NCBI GenBank assembly: GCA_021780075.1
Contig: JAJXZL010000050.1
Location: 1-64,000, forward strand
Length of the DNA stretch: 64,000 bases
Direction: 5' to 3'
Source of the DNA: Acidobacteriota bacterium
GTDB taxonomy: Bacteria > Acidobacteriota > Terriglobia > Terriglobales > Acidobacteriaceae
Part shown: one piece after another, positions 37,263-45,832 of the stretch
How the letters are laid out: each line of letters starts with the position of its first letter
Numbering within the stretch: position 1 is the stretch's first letter
Translations under genes and position numbers: made by a program
Notes under the pieces: model-generated
What the model saw: the letters and a program-made list of their open reading frames with translations, nothing else
Told to the model about the DNA's origin: nothing
The model's database searches: none

Positions 37263-37289
37263 ATCTTCAGCATTAAGAGAGTCTGCCGG

Positions 37290-37718
37290 ATGCCAGTCAA
37301 CACGTACCAGGTAAGGGTGCGTTACGCCGAAACCGACCAGATGGGCATCGTCTACTATGCCAACTACCTGGTCTGGTTTGAACTGGGGCGCGTGGAACTG
37401 CTGCGCTCCCTGGGCCTTGCGTACAGCCAGCTGGAGAAAGAGCACGAGTGCATTCTGCCGGTGGTGGAAGCCACCTGCCGCTATCGTGCTCCCGCGCGCT
37501 ACGACGATGAGATTCTGATCGAGACGCGACCGGCCATGCTGCGCGGATCCGTGCTGAAGTTCGCATACCGGATTTTGCGCAAGGCTCCTGAGGGCGAGAA
37601 ACACCAGCTCTTAGCGGAAGGCGAGACGGTACACGTGGTCTGCGACGACCAATTGTGCAAGAAGCCCCTGCCGGAGCACTATGCCGAAGCGTTGCGCGCG
37701 TTGATGGTTGAGCCATAA
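37290..37718 (+). CDS. ybgC: Acyl-CoA thioesterase, YbgC/4HBT family
   Basis: Hot-dog-fold thioesterase of 142 residues. The family motif RVRYAETDQMGIVYYANYLV (in part) contains the active-site Asp, followed by WFELGRVELLRSLGL. Substrates range from 4-hydroxybenzoyl-CoA to short acyl-CoA or acyl-ACP. It begins 27 bp after rseP and is probably the last gene of that operon; it converges on the O-methyltransferase gene with 15 bp between stops. Confidence 0.88.
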   Translation: MPVNTYQVRVRYAETDQMGIVYYANYLVWFELGRVELLRSLGLAYSQLEKEHECILPVVEATCRYRAPARYDDEILIETRPAMLRGSVLKFAYRILRKAPEGEKHQLLAEGETVHVVCDDQLCKKPLPEHYAEALRALMVEP

Positions 37719-37733
37719 AAGGCTGCAAGATAG

Positions 37734-38417
37734 TCAGCCAAGCACCACCGCCACCGCAAAGCCGTCATGTCCCTTGATCCCGACCGTCTGCAGCACCGTT
37801 GCGCGCAGGCTCGGTTCGCTTGCCAGCTTCTCTGTGAAGCGCCTTACGCCCTGCACGTCGGGGTCGGTGCTGCCTGCCTGAATCACCTTTCCATTGCGCA
37901 CCACGTTGTCAGCGACGATGACCGTGCCGGGGCGCGCCAGCTTCAGCGCCCAATCCAGGTATTCGGGATAGCCTGATTTATCCGCATCAATGAAGATCAT
38001 GTCGAAGGGCTCGACTCCGGCCGCGAGCAGCGCGGCCAGGCTGTCCATTGCGCGGCCCACCCGCAGGTCTACCCGCTCCAGCACTCCAGCCTTGCGCAGG
38101 TTGGCGCGAGCCACTTTGGCATGGCGCGGGTTCAGTTCCAGTGAGACGACCTGCCCGCCCTCGGGCAGCGCGCGGGCCAGCCAGATGGTGCTATAGCCGC
38201 CGAGAGTGCCGATTTCGAGAATGCGCCGCGCCGCGGCAATGCGTGCCAGGACTTCAAGAAATCTGCCCAGCAGCGGGGAGACGTCAATGGCGGGCAGCCC
38301 GGCATCCTGATTGTGCTGGAGGGCAGCATCGAGTCCCTCGTCGTGCCGGGCCAGTTGATCGCTGAAATAGTCATCCACCGCGATCCACTGCCTGGTTCCC
38401 GAGCCGCGTGGAGGCAT
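37734..38417 (-). CDS. O-methyltransferase (Methyltransf_3, catechol/caffeoyl-CoA type)
   Basis: SAM-dependent methyltransferase of 227 residues. SAM-binding segments are ILEIGTLGGYSTIWLA, VVSLELNPRHAKVA and FDMIFIDADKSGYPEYL, with IVADNVVRNG following; the Asp-Asp-Asn type metal site is consistent with catechol-like substrates. It starts directly after the TAA of the polyprenyl synthase gene (no gap), so the two are coupled. Methylation of a quinone or a phenolic product is possible, but the enzyme is too general to assign. Confidence 0.85.
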   Translation of the reverse strand: MPPRGSGTRQWIAVDDYFSDQLARHDEGLDAALQHNQDAGLPAIDVSPLLGRFLEVLARIAAARRILEIGTLGGYSTIWLARALPEGGQVVSLELNPRHAKVARANLRKAGVLERVDLRVGRAMDSLAALLAAGVEPFDMIFIDADKSGYPEYLDWALKLARPGTVIVADNVVRNGKVIQAGSTDPDVQGVRRFTEKLASEPSLRATVLQTVGIKGHDGFAVAVVLG

Positions 38418-39407
38418 TTACTTTTCCCGCGCCACCACGAAATCCGGCACCCAGAGCAGGGCACGCTTGAAGTCGGAGTCAGGGAAGTGGGCAAGAGCCT
38501 GACGGCCCTGCTCGGCGTAGCGATCGGCGAGGGCCATGGCGTACTCGACGGAGCCGTTGCGGACCAGAATTTCCTGAATTTCGCTGCGGCTCACGTGCTC
38601 AAAGCTGCGGTCGTCGAGCACCCGCTGAATAGCCTGCCGATCACGGGCAGTGCCGTGGTCAATGGAGTGGATGACGGCGAGGGTGGCCTTGCCTTCGCGC
38701 AGGTCACTGGCAACCGGCTTGCCCAGCACCTCTTCCGTGGCGGTCAGGTCCAGCACGTCGTCGACAATCTGGAACGCGAGGCCAACGGCGCGGCCGTAGG
38801 TAGCCAGGCTATCCTCCTGCGCTTCGCTGGCACCGGCGAGCACCGCACCGAGCCGCATGGAAACCGAGAACAGGCAGGCTGTTTTGCGGAAGATCAGGTC
38901 GTAGTACTCGGCTTCAGAGACGGCTTTGCCCAGTTTTTGAATCTGCAGGAGCTCGCCTTCGACCATCTGCTGGGTGAGGCCGATGAGCAGCTCAAGCACG
39001 CGCAGGTTCTTCTCTTCAAGCGCGACGCGGAAGGCCTGCATGTAGAGCCAGTCGCCAGCGAGCACACACTTCTCATTGCCCCAGGTGGTGTTGGGCGAAG
39101 GACGCCCGCGGCGCATGTCGGCGCCGTCGATGATGTCGTCATGGACGAGGGTGGCGGTGTGAACCATCTCCACGACCGCACCGAGCCGGACGGCGCCCTG
39201 GCCGGAGTAGCCCAGCAGGTGCGCAGCAAGCAGAAGCAGCGAGGGGCGGATGCGCTTGCCGCCTCCCTCGCGGAGGTACTCGGCAATCTCAGTGATGGTG
39301 CTTACGCTGGAGGCGGCATCGCGGCCCAGCTCCTGCTCGATCGCCACGAGATCTTCCCGCAGCAGATCGAAAACTTCTCTCGCTGTCGCTATTGCCAAGG
39401 TGCTCAA
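38418..39407 (-). CDS. Long-chain polyprenyl diphosphate synthase
   Basis: trans-Prenyltransferase likely making the side chain of a respiratory quinone (IspB/HepT-like). 329 residues. The first Asp motif is LVHDDIIDGADMRRGRPS (DDxxD spacing, unlike the IspA-type at 21591) and the second is FQIVDDVLDLTA. The start is TTG 39407 with GGAGA upstream. The gene precedes an O-methyltransferase without a gap. Chain length (C30-C40) cannot be read with certainty from the sequence. Confidence 0.9.
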   Translation of the reverse strand: MSTLAIATAREVFDLLREDLVAIEQELGRDAASSVSTITEIAEYLREGGGKRIRPSLLLLAAHLLGYSGQGAVRLGAVVEMVHTATLVHDDIIDGADMRRGRPSPNTTWGNEKCVLAGDWLYMQAFRVALEEKNLRVLELLIGLTQQMVEGELLQIQKLGKAVSEAEYYDLIFRKTACLFSVSMRLGAVLAGASEAQEDSLATYGRAVGLAFQIVDDVLDLTATEEVLGKPVASDLREGKATLAVIHSIDHGTARDRQAIQRVLDDRSFEHVSRSEIQEILVRNGSVEYAMALADRYAEQGRQALAHFPDSDFKRALLWVPDFVVAREK

Positions 39408-39496
39408 TGGTCTCCGCTGCCCGCTCTTTCTGTTCCCTGACGGACTGGATTGTCCGACGTCCCATCTTGGATGCGCCTGTGCTCTCCAGGCAATCT

Positions 39497-39997
39497 TTAA
39501 TTTGTGCGGTAGTTCGTAAACTGCAAATCGACGCCCAGATCTTTTCCCCGCAACAAAGCGATAATCGCCTGCAGTTCGTCACGATCTTTGCTGGACACTC
39601 TCACAGTATCGCCCTGAATGCTGGCTTGCGCCTTCTTTTTTGAGTCCTTGACCAGGCGGACAATCTCTTTGGCCTTGTCCGTGGGGATTCCCTGCTGCAG
39701 GCTGATCTTCTGGCGAACGCTCTGGCCGGCGGCCGGTTCCAGCTTGCCATAGGTCAGGTTCTTCAGCGAAACGCCGCGCTTGACAAGCTTCTGGCCAAGG
39801 ATTTCCTTGACGGCCTCCAGCTTGTACTCGCCCGCCGAGGCAAGTTGAATGGTTTCATCGCCTTCCAGGGTAATCTCCGAGTGCGAATCCTTCAGGTCAA
39901 AGCGCTGGCGAATCTCCTTCAGCGCCTGATCAATGGCGTTGCGGACCTCCTGGATATCCACTTTGCTGACAATGTCGAATGAATTTTCCTGAGCCAT
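39497..39997 (-). CDS. yajQ: YajQ family nucleotide-binding protein
   Basis: 166 residues, two interlocked ferredoxin-like domains. N-terminal SFDIVSKVDIQEVRNAIDQA and the C-terminal KDRDELQAIIALLRGKDLG are diagnostic. Some members bind cyclic di-GMP and act with transcription factors; others bind nucleic acid or nucleotides, so the precise role here is open. GGGGAAG precedes the ATG. It lies between the TatD gene and the polyprenyl synthase on the same strand. Confidence 0.92.
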   Translation of the reverse strand: MAQENSFDIVSKVDIQEVRNAIDQALKEIRQRFDLKDSHSEITLEGDETIQLASAGEYKLEAVKEILGQKLVKRGVSLKNLTYGKLEPAAGQSVRQKISLQQGIPTDKAKEIVRLVKDSKKKAQASIQGDTVRVSSKDRDELQAIIALLRGKDLGVDLQFTNYRTN

Positions 39998-40036
39998 ATC
40001 TTCCCCAATGCGCCGGCCAGGCGGCCGGGCTTCACA

Positions 40037-40867
40037 TTACCAGTTTCCCATGCCGGGCTGCACATGAAACAGCCGTGCGAAGTTTTTCGTGGTGGCCTCG
40101 GCGATTTTCTCTGCATCCTCCCCCAAAAGCCCGGCCAGCGTCTGAGCCGTGCGGGTGACCCAGGCGGACTCATTGCGTTTGCCGCGATCTGGCACAGGAG
40201 CCAGCCAGGGGGCGTCGGTCTCCACCAGCACGCCATCCAGCGGCATGCGGGCGGCAACATCGCGGAGCGGCTGCGCCTTGGGATAGGTGATATTGCCCGC
40301 AAAGGAGACCAGAAAACCAAGGTCAAGCGAGCGCCGCGCCTGCTCCCATCCGCCGCCGAAGCAGTGCATGATGCCGCCGAGACCGGTGTGCCGCCAATAG
40401 GTATCGAGGGTCAGGAAGAGGTGATCCCAGGCGTCCGTTTCTCCGTCTTTGGGGCGGCAATGGATAAGAATGGGCCGCTTGCGCGCGGCGGCCACTTCAA
40501 GCTGGCGGATGAGTCCCGCGCGCTGCACGTCATGCGGGGCGCCCTCGTGGTAGTAGTCGAGGCCGATTTCGCCGCAGGCGATGACTTCGGGTTCGGCCAG
40601 CAGGGCGTCGAGGCGGGTAATGACGGTGTCGTCGATCTCGGGCGTCGTGTGCGGGTAGACTCCGGCGCTTGCGAAGAGGCGCGGCATGCCGGGCTGGCCG
40701 TTGAACTGGCGGCAGAGGTCGAGGGCCTGGTGCATCTCCGAGGGACCTTCGCCGATGCCGATGGAGAGCACCGCGCCCACGCCTGCGTCAAAAGTGCGGC
40801 GGAGCATGGCCTCGCGGTCGTCGGCGTAGCGCGGGCTGTCCAGGTGGGCGTGGGAGTCGATCAGCAA
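40037..40867 (-). CDS. tatD: TatD family metal-dependent DNase
   Basis: Amidohydrolase-fold 3'-5' exonuclease of 276 residues. The metal-binding start is MLIDSHAHLDSPRYADDR; other ligands are the Glu in IACGEIGLDYYHEGAP, the His in PILIHCRPKD, the His in GIMHCFGGG and the Asp in VLVETDAPWLAP. TTG at 40867 is the start, with GAGG about eight bases upstream. It is 40 bp upstream of yajQ on the same strand. Confidence 0.92.
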   Translation of the reverse strand: MLIDSHAHLDSPRYADDREAMLRRTFDAGVGAVLSIGIGEGPSEMHQALDLCRQFNGQPGMPRLFASAGVYPHTTPEIDDTVITRLDALLAEPEVIACGEIGLDYYHEGAPHDVQRAGLIRQLEVAAARKRPILIHCRPKDGETDAWDHLFLTLDTYWRHTGLGGIMHCFGGGWEQARRSLDLGFLVSFAGNITYPKAQPLRDVAARMPLDGVLVETDAPWLAPVPDRGKRNESAWVTRTAQTLAGLLGEDAEKIAEATTKNFARLFHVQPGMGNW

Positions 40868-40930
40868 TGTTCAACCTCGAACTGGGGATGTCATACTGCA
40901 CCAATGAGAAGGTCTGAAGTGGAATGCTTG

Positions 40931-41347
40931 CTAACGCCAAACTTCAAGACGCCTTACGTCTTCCAACTCACCGCTGAACATTCCCATGTGTCCATGCCTG
41001 TTCGCTACAAATCGAGCGGTGCAGATCACATACCGGTCGTTAACAGCTTTGATTTGGGCCGGAGAGATGTCTTTTGGAAGGTTGATCCAAATAGAGTTCT
41101 CATAGATCGCATGTTCGAAGTCATCACTGTGAAAATAGATCGCGTTTCCTTCGAACTGAAGGTTCAGGTAACCAATTACGCGCACAAGCTTATGGTCATA
41201 GGACTGCGGATTCGCGATGAGCTGTACCAAGCTGACTTGCTGCGCTTCGTCCGGGCCATTGCTCGAATGGTAGCCAGCTTGCTGTGCTAGAGCTGCTGGC
41301 ATTATGGTGAAAACGGCGCAGAGCAGACCTATCACAAATCGTTGCAT
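40931..41347 (-). CDS. Small secreted protein, unknown function
   Basis: 138 residues: signal peptide (MQRFVIGLLCAVFTIMPAALA), then a domain beginning SLVQLIANPQSYDHKLVRVIGYLNL. The phrase about a region where something is bound (QSYDHKLVRVIGYL, then IYFHSDDFEHAIYENSIWIN) is typical of a widespread OB-like family annotated as hypothetical. The ribosome binding site is GGAGG. It stands alone between tatD and metG; no catalytic residues are evident. Confidence 0.7.
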   Translation of the reverse strand: MQRFVIGLLCAVFTIMPAALAQQAGYHSSNGPDEAQQVSLVQLIANPQSYDHKLVRVIGYLNLQFEGNAIYFHSDDFEHAIYENSIWINLPKDISPAQIKAVNDRYVICTARFVANRHGHMGMFSGELEDVRRLEVWR

Positions 41348-41394
41348 AATTTAGCCTCCACTTGTCACGAGACCTTAGCTCTTGGCGGTCACGT

Positions 41395-43563
41395 TTACTT
41401 CAGCCGCGCGCCGAGCGGGACTTCTTCGAGGAATCCGGCGAGCACGGGTGCTCCGTCCGGCAGGGAAGCGGCGAGCAGCATGCCGTTGGACTCGAGGCCA
41501 CGCATCTTGCGCGGGGCGAGATTGGCGACGATGACGATCTTGCGGCCGATGAGCTTTTCCGGCTCGTAGTATTGCGCGATTCCAGCGAGGATTTGCCGCT
41601 TCTCATAGCCGAGGTCGACTTCAAGACGCAGCAGCTTGTCTGCCTTGGGGATGCGCTCGGCGACGAGCACCTGCGCGACGCGCAGCTCCACCTTGGCGAA
41701 GTCGTCGATTGTGATGTGCTGCGGTGAGGCCCCCTGCGGTGGGACTGACTCTTGCGCCGCCGGCGCAGCCTGAACAGGTGCGGCGGCAGCGGGCTCGGCG
41801 GCTGGTTCCGGTGCGGGTGTGGGCTTGGTCTCTTCCATCGGTCTCTTTTCTGCCTTCTTCTTCGATTCGGGTACTTGCGGCGTGGCTGGCTGCGCCTTGG
41901 GCGTGGGCTGCTCGGGAGCTGCGACGCCACCGGCGGCTTCGATTACAGATTTGCTGTTCTCTTCTTCGATTTTCACCATGCGCTCGACGGCGTCTTTTTC
42001 CGCGCGGGGAAAGAGCGGCGCGGGCTCAAGGAACTTTGTCCCGGGTGTCAAACCGCCCCACGCGAGATGCGTAAGAAATCCCTGCTTCGCGGCATCGGCA
42101 ATCTCGCCCTGCCCCAGTTGCCGCCACACCTTTGCGGCGGACTCGGGGAGGATGGGATACGCGAGCGCGGTGATGATGCGAATGGCTTCGGCGGCTGTGG
42201 CCAGTACGCGCGCCTGGAGCGCGGTGTGGTCGGCGTCTGAGCGGTCTGCGGGCTTTTTCCAGGGCGCGTTGGCAGTGAGGTAGCCGTCGGTTTCGGCAAC
42301 GAGCGACCAGAGGCTCTTAAGCGCATCGGAGAAATTGAGCGCGTCAAACTCTTTGCTGAATGCGGAGATGGCTGTTTCGGCACTTGCGTGCAGAGTTGCC
42401 TCGGCGGGCGTTTGCGTGCCGCACTCCGGCACGACGCCGCCGAAGTACTTGTGCACCATGTTGACCACGCGGCTGACGAGGTTGCCGTAGCCGTTGGCGA
42501 GGTCGCCGTTATAGCGCTGCACGAGCGCATCGAAGCTGAAGTTGCCGTCCTGGCCGAAGGGAATCTCGCGCAGCAGGAAGTAGCGCAGAGCATCGGCGCC
42601 GAGCACCTCATGCACGGTTTCAGCGCGCACGATGTTGCCGCGGGACTTGGACATCTTGCCCTGGTCAAAGAGCAGCCAGCCGTTGGCCTTGACGGAGCGC
42701 GGCAGCGGAATGCCCGCGGCCATGAGAAATGCAGGCCAGTAGACGCAGTGGAAACGGCTGATTTCCTTGCCGATGAGGTGCATGTCCGCGGGCCAGAATT
42801 TTGCGAAGCGCGCCTGGTCGGCGGGATCGTCTGATCCATACCCCAGCGCAGTGATGTAGTTGGCCAGCGCGTCGAGCCAGACGTAGACGACGTGCTTCTC
42901 GTCGCCGGGAACCGGGATGCCCCAGGAGAAACTGGTGCGGCTGACGGACAAGTCCTTCAGTCCGCCGCGCACAAAGGAGATGACCTCGCGGCGCGTGGAC
43001 TCCGGGCCCATGAAGTCGGGGTTGGCCTCGTAGAACTCCAGGAGTTTGCGCTCAAAGGCCGAGAGCTTGAAGAAGTAGTTTTCCTCGCTCACCGTTTCAG
43101 TAACGCGGCCGCAGTCGGGGCAGGGCGTTCCTGGAGGGCCGTCCACGTAGAGTTCGTCGAAGACGCAATACTGGCCGGAGTAGGAGCCCTTGTAGATGTA
43201 GCCGCGGTCTCGCAGCGTGGCGAAGAGATGCTGCACGCCGCGCTTGTGGCGGTCTTCCGTGGTGCGGATGAAGTCGTCGTAGGTGAGGTCGAGCCGGTCC
43301 CAAAGGCCGCGAAACTCAGCGGCGATGGCGGTGGCGAACTCATGGGGCGTGCGCCCGGCCAGTTTGGCGGAGCGCTCAATCTTCTGCCCGTGCTCGTCGG
43401 TGCCGGTGAGGAACCAGGTGTCAATGCCCAGCGCCCGCTTGCGGCGCGCAATGGCGTCGCAGACGATGGTGGAGTAAGCGTGGCCGAGGTGCGGGCGCGC
43501 ATTTACGTAGTAGATGGGCGTGGTGAGGTAATAGCGCTCAGGGCTGTTGGCAGAATTGGTCAT
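41395..43563 (-). CDS. metG: Methionyl-tRNA synthetase with C-terminal tRNA-binding domain
   Basis: Charges tRNA-Met. 722 residues from ATG 43563. The HIGH motif is HLGH (ARPHLGHAYS), KMSKS is KMSKSRG, and WLDALANYITALGY lies in the active site. The zinc-knuckle region has one complete CPDC pair, but the first pair reads C-V-F-D rather than C-x-x-C. A Pro/Ala-rich linker (about 555-615) joins the EMAPII-like domain (FAKVELRVAQVLVAERIPKA) at the C-terminus. The gene is divergent from argS. Confidence 0.96.
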   Translation of the reverse strand: MTNSANSPERYYLTTPIYYVNARPHLGHAYSTIVCDAIARRKRALGIDTWFLTGTDEHGQKIERSAKLAGRTPHEFATAIAAEFRGLWDRLDLTYDDFIRTTEDRHKRGVQHLFATLRDRGYIYKGSYSGQYCVFDELYVDGPPGTPCPDCGRVTETVSEENYFFKLSAFERKLLEFYEANPDFMGPESTRREVISFVRGGLKDLSVSRTSFSWGIPVPGDEKHVVYVWLDALANYITALGYGSDDPADQARFAKFWPADMHLIGKEISRFHCVYWPAFLMAAGIPLPRSVKANGWLLFDQGKMSKSRGNIVRAETVHEVLGADALRYFLLREIPFGQDGNFSFDALVQRYNGDLANGYGNLVSRVVNMVHKYFGGVVPECGTQTPAEATLHASAETAISAFSKEFDALNFSDALKSLWSLVAETDGYLTANAPWKKPADRSDADHTALQARVLATAAEAIRIITALAYPILPESAAKVWRQLGQGEIADAAKQGFLTHLAWGGLTPGTKFLEPAPLFPRAEKDAVERMVKIEEENSKSVIEAAGGVAAPEQPTPKAQPATPQVPESKKKAEKRPMEETKPTPAPEPAAEPAAAAPVQAAPAAQESVPPQGASPQHITIDDFAKVELRVAQVLVAERIPKADKLLRLEVDLGYEKRQILAGIAQYYEPEKLIGRKIVIVANLAPRKMRGLESNGMLLAASLPDGAPVLAGFLEEVPLGARLK

Positions 43564-43780
43564 GACGTGTACGCGCAGGTCGATCGCCCTGTTCCGTAAA
43601 GCAGAACGCAAACTGCTGTCACGCTCTATCTTACGGCATCGTCGCGCATGCACTTTCAAAAGTTGGCCGGCGCGCGAGATGAGCGCCAACACCTGTCCAG
43701 CGCAGGCGGTCTGTTAGAATCGCCCTTGAAAATCAAGGATTTTACGGCGTTTTCAAGAAGCGCCAGCGAGGCTCTGCGAC

Positions 43781-45763
43781 GTGGTTCTGGAAATGAAGAA
43801 GCGGCTTGAGGCGCACCTGCGGGGCGTGTTGCAGGCCAAGTACGAGATTCAACCCGAGAGTATTCCCATGGAGACGCCGCCCGACCTACGCATGGGCGAG
43901 CTGGCGACGCCGATTGCATTTGAACTTGCGCGCAAGCTGCGCAAGGCACCGAAGATGATTGCGCAGGAGATTGTGGCCGCGCTGGGCTCGCTCGAAGGGT
44001 TTGCGTCGTTTGAAGTTGCAGGTGCGGGTTACATCAACGCGCGGCTGGACCGTGCGGCCGGCGTGCGCATGGCCGCCAGCGGCGAAAGTCTGGCGGTGAC
44101 CGCCAGCGGCCTGCATTCTCTCGTCGAGCACACCAGCATCAATCCCAACAAGGCCGCGCACATCGGCCATCTGCGCAATGCGATTCTGGGCGACACGTTT
44201 GTGCGTCTTCTGCGCGCCGCGGGGCAGAAGGTGGATGTGCAGAACTACATCGACAACACCGGCGTGCAGGTGGCGGATGTGGTGGTGGGCTTTCTGCATG
44301 TGGAAGGGAAGTCGGCGGGCGATGTGCGGGCGTTGCTTGAGGAGTTGAAGAGCAAGGGCGAGCGCATCGATTTTTACTGCTGGGATCTCTATGCGAAGAC
44401 GTCGCAGTGGTACACCAGCGGGACGGATACGGAGAATGAAGCGCGCAAGAAGCTGCGCTATGCGACGCTGCACGAGATTGAGCACGGCGGCAATGAGACT
44501 GCCGAAATCGCCGAGGTGATTTCGACGGTGGTGCTGCGGCGGCATCTGGAGACGATGTTGCGGCTGGGCATCGAGTACGATTTTCTTCCGCGCGAAAGCG
44601 AAATTCTTCATCTCAAGTTTTGGGAGGCCGCTTTTGAGCAGTTGAAGAAGAGCGGTGTTCTGTACTTTGAGAACGAGGGCAAGAACAAGGGCTGCTGGGT
44701 GATGACGCGGCCCGGCGCGGAGACGGCGGATGGCGTGACGGATGAGGATGCCAAGGTGATTGTCCGTTCCAACGGCACGGTGACCTATGTGGGCAAGGAC
44801 ATCGCGTATCACCTGTGGAAGTTTGGCCTGCTGGGGCGCGACTTTGGCTATAAGCCATTCTTCAAATATCCGGGTCATGCATGTTGGATTTCGGCGGAGA
44901 AGGGCGAGGAGCCGCATCCGCACTTTGGCGGGGCACAGGCGATTTACAACGTCATTGACGCGCGGCAGAGCGATCCGCAGGCCAACGTGATTCAGGCGCT
45001 GCGCGGCATGGGCCACACGGAGCAGGCGGACCGCTATACGCACTTCAGTTATGAGATGGTCGCGCTCACTCCGCGCTGTGCGGTCGAGCTGGGCTATGAG
45101 GTTTCGCCGGAGGATTTGAATCGGCCTTACATTGAAGTGAGCGGGCGCAAGGGCTTTGGCGTGAAGGCCGATGACCTGATCGACAAGCTCATTGCCGCCA
45201 CGCGCGCCGAGGTGGATGCGCGCCAGACCGGCCGCGATGAAGCCGAGCGCCAGCGCATTGCAGAGCAGATTGCCATCGGCGCGCTGCGCTACTTCATGCT
45301 GAAGTACACGCGCAACTCGGTTATCGCGTTCGACTTCAAGGATGCGCTGAGCTTTGAGGGTGAGACGGGGCCCTACATTCAATATGCCGTGGTGCGCATC
45401 CGCAACATCTTCCGCAAGGGAGAGACGAGCCCCGATGCGGTCCTTGCGGAGTTTGCGAAGCTGGCGGAGTTGGGTACGTATCTGTCCGGCGCGGAGAACG
45501 AAGACATCTGGGCGCTGTGGCTACGCGCCGGGCGTCGCACGATGGTGCTGGAGCAGTGCATTGCGACATCCGAACCTGCGCATCTGGCCAAGCATGCTTT
45601 CCAGCTTGCGCAGGAGTTCAACAACTTCTACCACAAGCACCACATCCTCACCGAGGAGGATCCGGCGCGGAAGACGTTCTTGCTGGCCACGGCGGCGGTG
45701 GCGCTGCGGGAACTGGTGGAAGCGCTGGCCTGGCTGGGCATCGAGAGCCCTGAAGCCATGTAG
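43781..45763 (+). CDS. argS: Arginyl-tRNA synthetase
   Basis: Charges tRNA-Arg; needs the tRNA for amino acid activation. 660 residues from GTG 43781 (GCGAGG nine bases upstream); ATG at 43793 is an alternative. The class I HIGH motif is HIGH in INPNKAAHIGHLRNAILGD, followed by VQNYIDNTGVQVADV. The N-terminal ADD1 domain and a C-terminal anticodon-binding domain (RYFMLKYTRNSVIAFDF onward) are present. It is about 80-100 residues longer than E. coli ArgS. It ends at the shared terminator with pepA. Confidence 0.95.
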   Translation: MVLEMKKRLEAHLRGVLQAKYEIQPESIPMETPPDLRMGELATPIAFELARKLRKAPKMIAQEIVAALGSLEGFASFEVAGAGYINARLDRAAGVRMAASGESLAVTASGLHSLVEHTSINPNKAAHIGHLRNAILGDTFVRLLRAAGQKVDVQNYIDNTGVQVADVVVGFLHVEGKSAGDVRALLEELKSKGERIDFYCWDLYAKTSQWYTSGTDTENEARKKLRYATLHEIEHGGNETAEIAEVISTVVLRRHLETMLRLGIEYDFLPRESEILHLKFWEAAFEQLKKSGVLYFENEGKNKGCWVMTRPGAETADGVTDEDAKVIVRSNGTVTYVGKDIAYHLWKFGLLGRDFGYKPFFKYPGHACWISAEKGEEPHPHFGGAQAIYNVIDARQSDPQANVIQALRGMGHTEQADRYTHFSYEMVALTPRCAVELGYEVSPEDLNRPYIEVSGRKGFGVKADDLIDKLIAATRAEVDARQTGRDEAERQRIAEQIAIGALRYFMLKYTRNSVIAFDFKDALSFEGETGPYIQYAVVRIRNIFRKGETSPDAVLAEFAKLAELGTYLSGAENEDIWALWLRAGRRTMVLEQCIATSEPAHLAKHAFQLAQEFNNFYHKHHILTEEDPARKTFLLATAAVALRELVEALAWLGIESPEAM

Positions 45764-45785
45764 GGAGCGATGTGACGCGCGCAAA

Positions 45786-45820
45786 AAAAGGGGATGACGG
45801 CAGCGCCGCCATCCCCTTTT
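45786..45820. terminator. Bidirectional intrinsic terminator between argS and pepA
   Basis: AAAAGGGGATG and CATCCCCTTTT arms, with a further CGGC/GCCG stem inside. A runs on the left (45783-45789) and T runs on the right give U tracts in both directions. It sits midway between the two convergent genes. Confidence 0.88.
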
Positions 45821-45832
45821 ATCTGACCGGAA

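Noticed and set aside
35934-37604. 556-residue minus-strand open frame
   Set aside because: It covers rseP and ybgC in antisense, is rich in His/Gln/Arg and has no family features.
43886-45382. 498-residue minus-strand open frame
   Set aside because: Antisense shadow of argS; no start signal, no recognisable domain.
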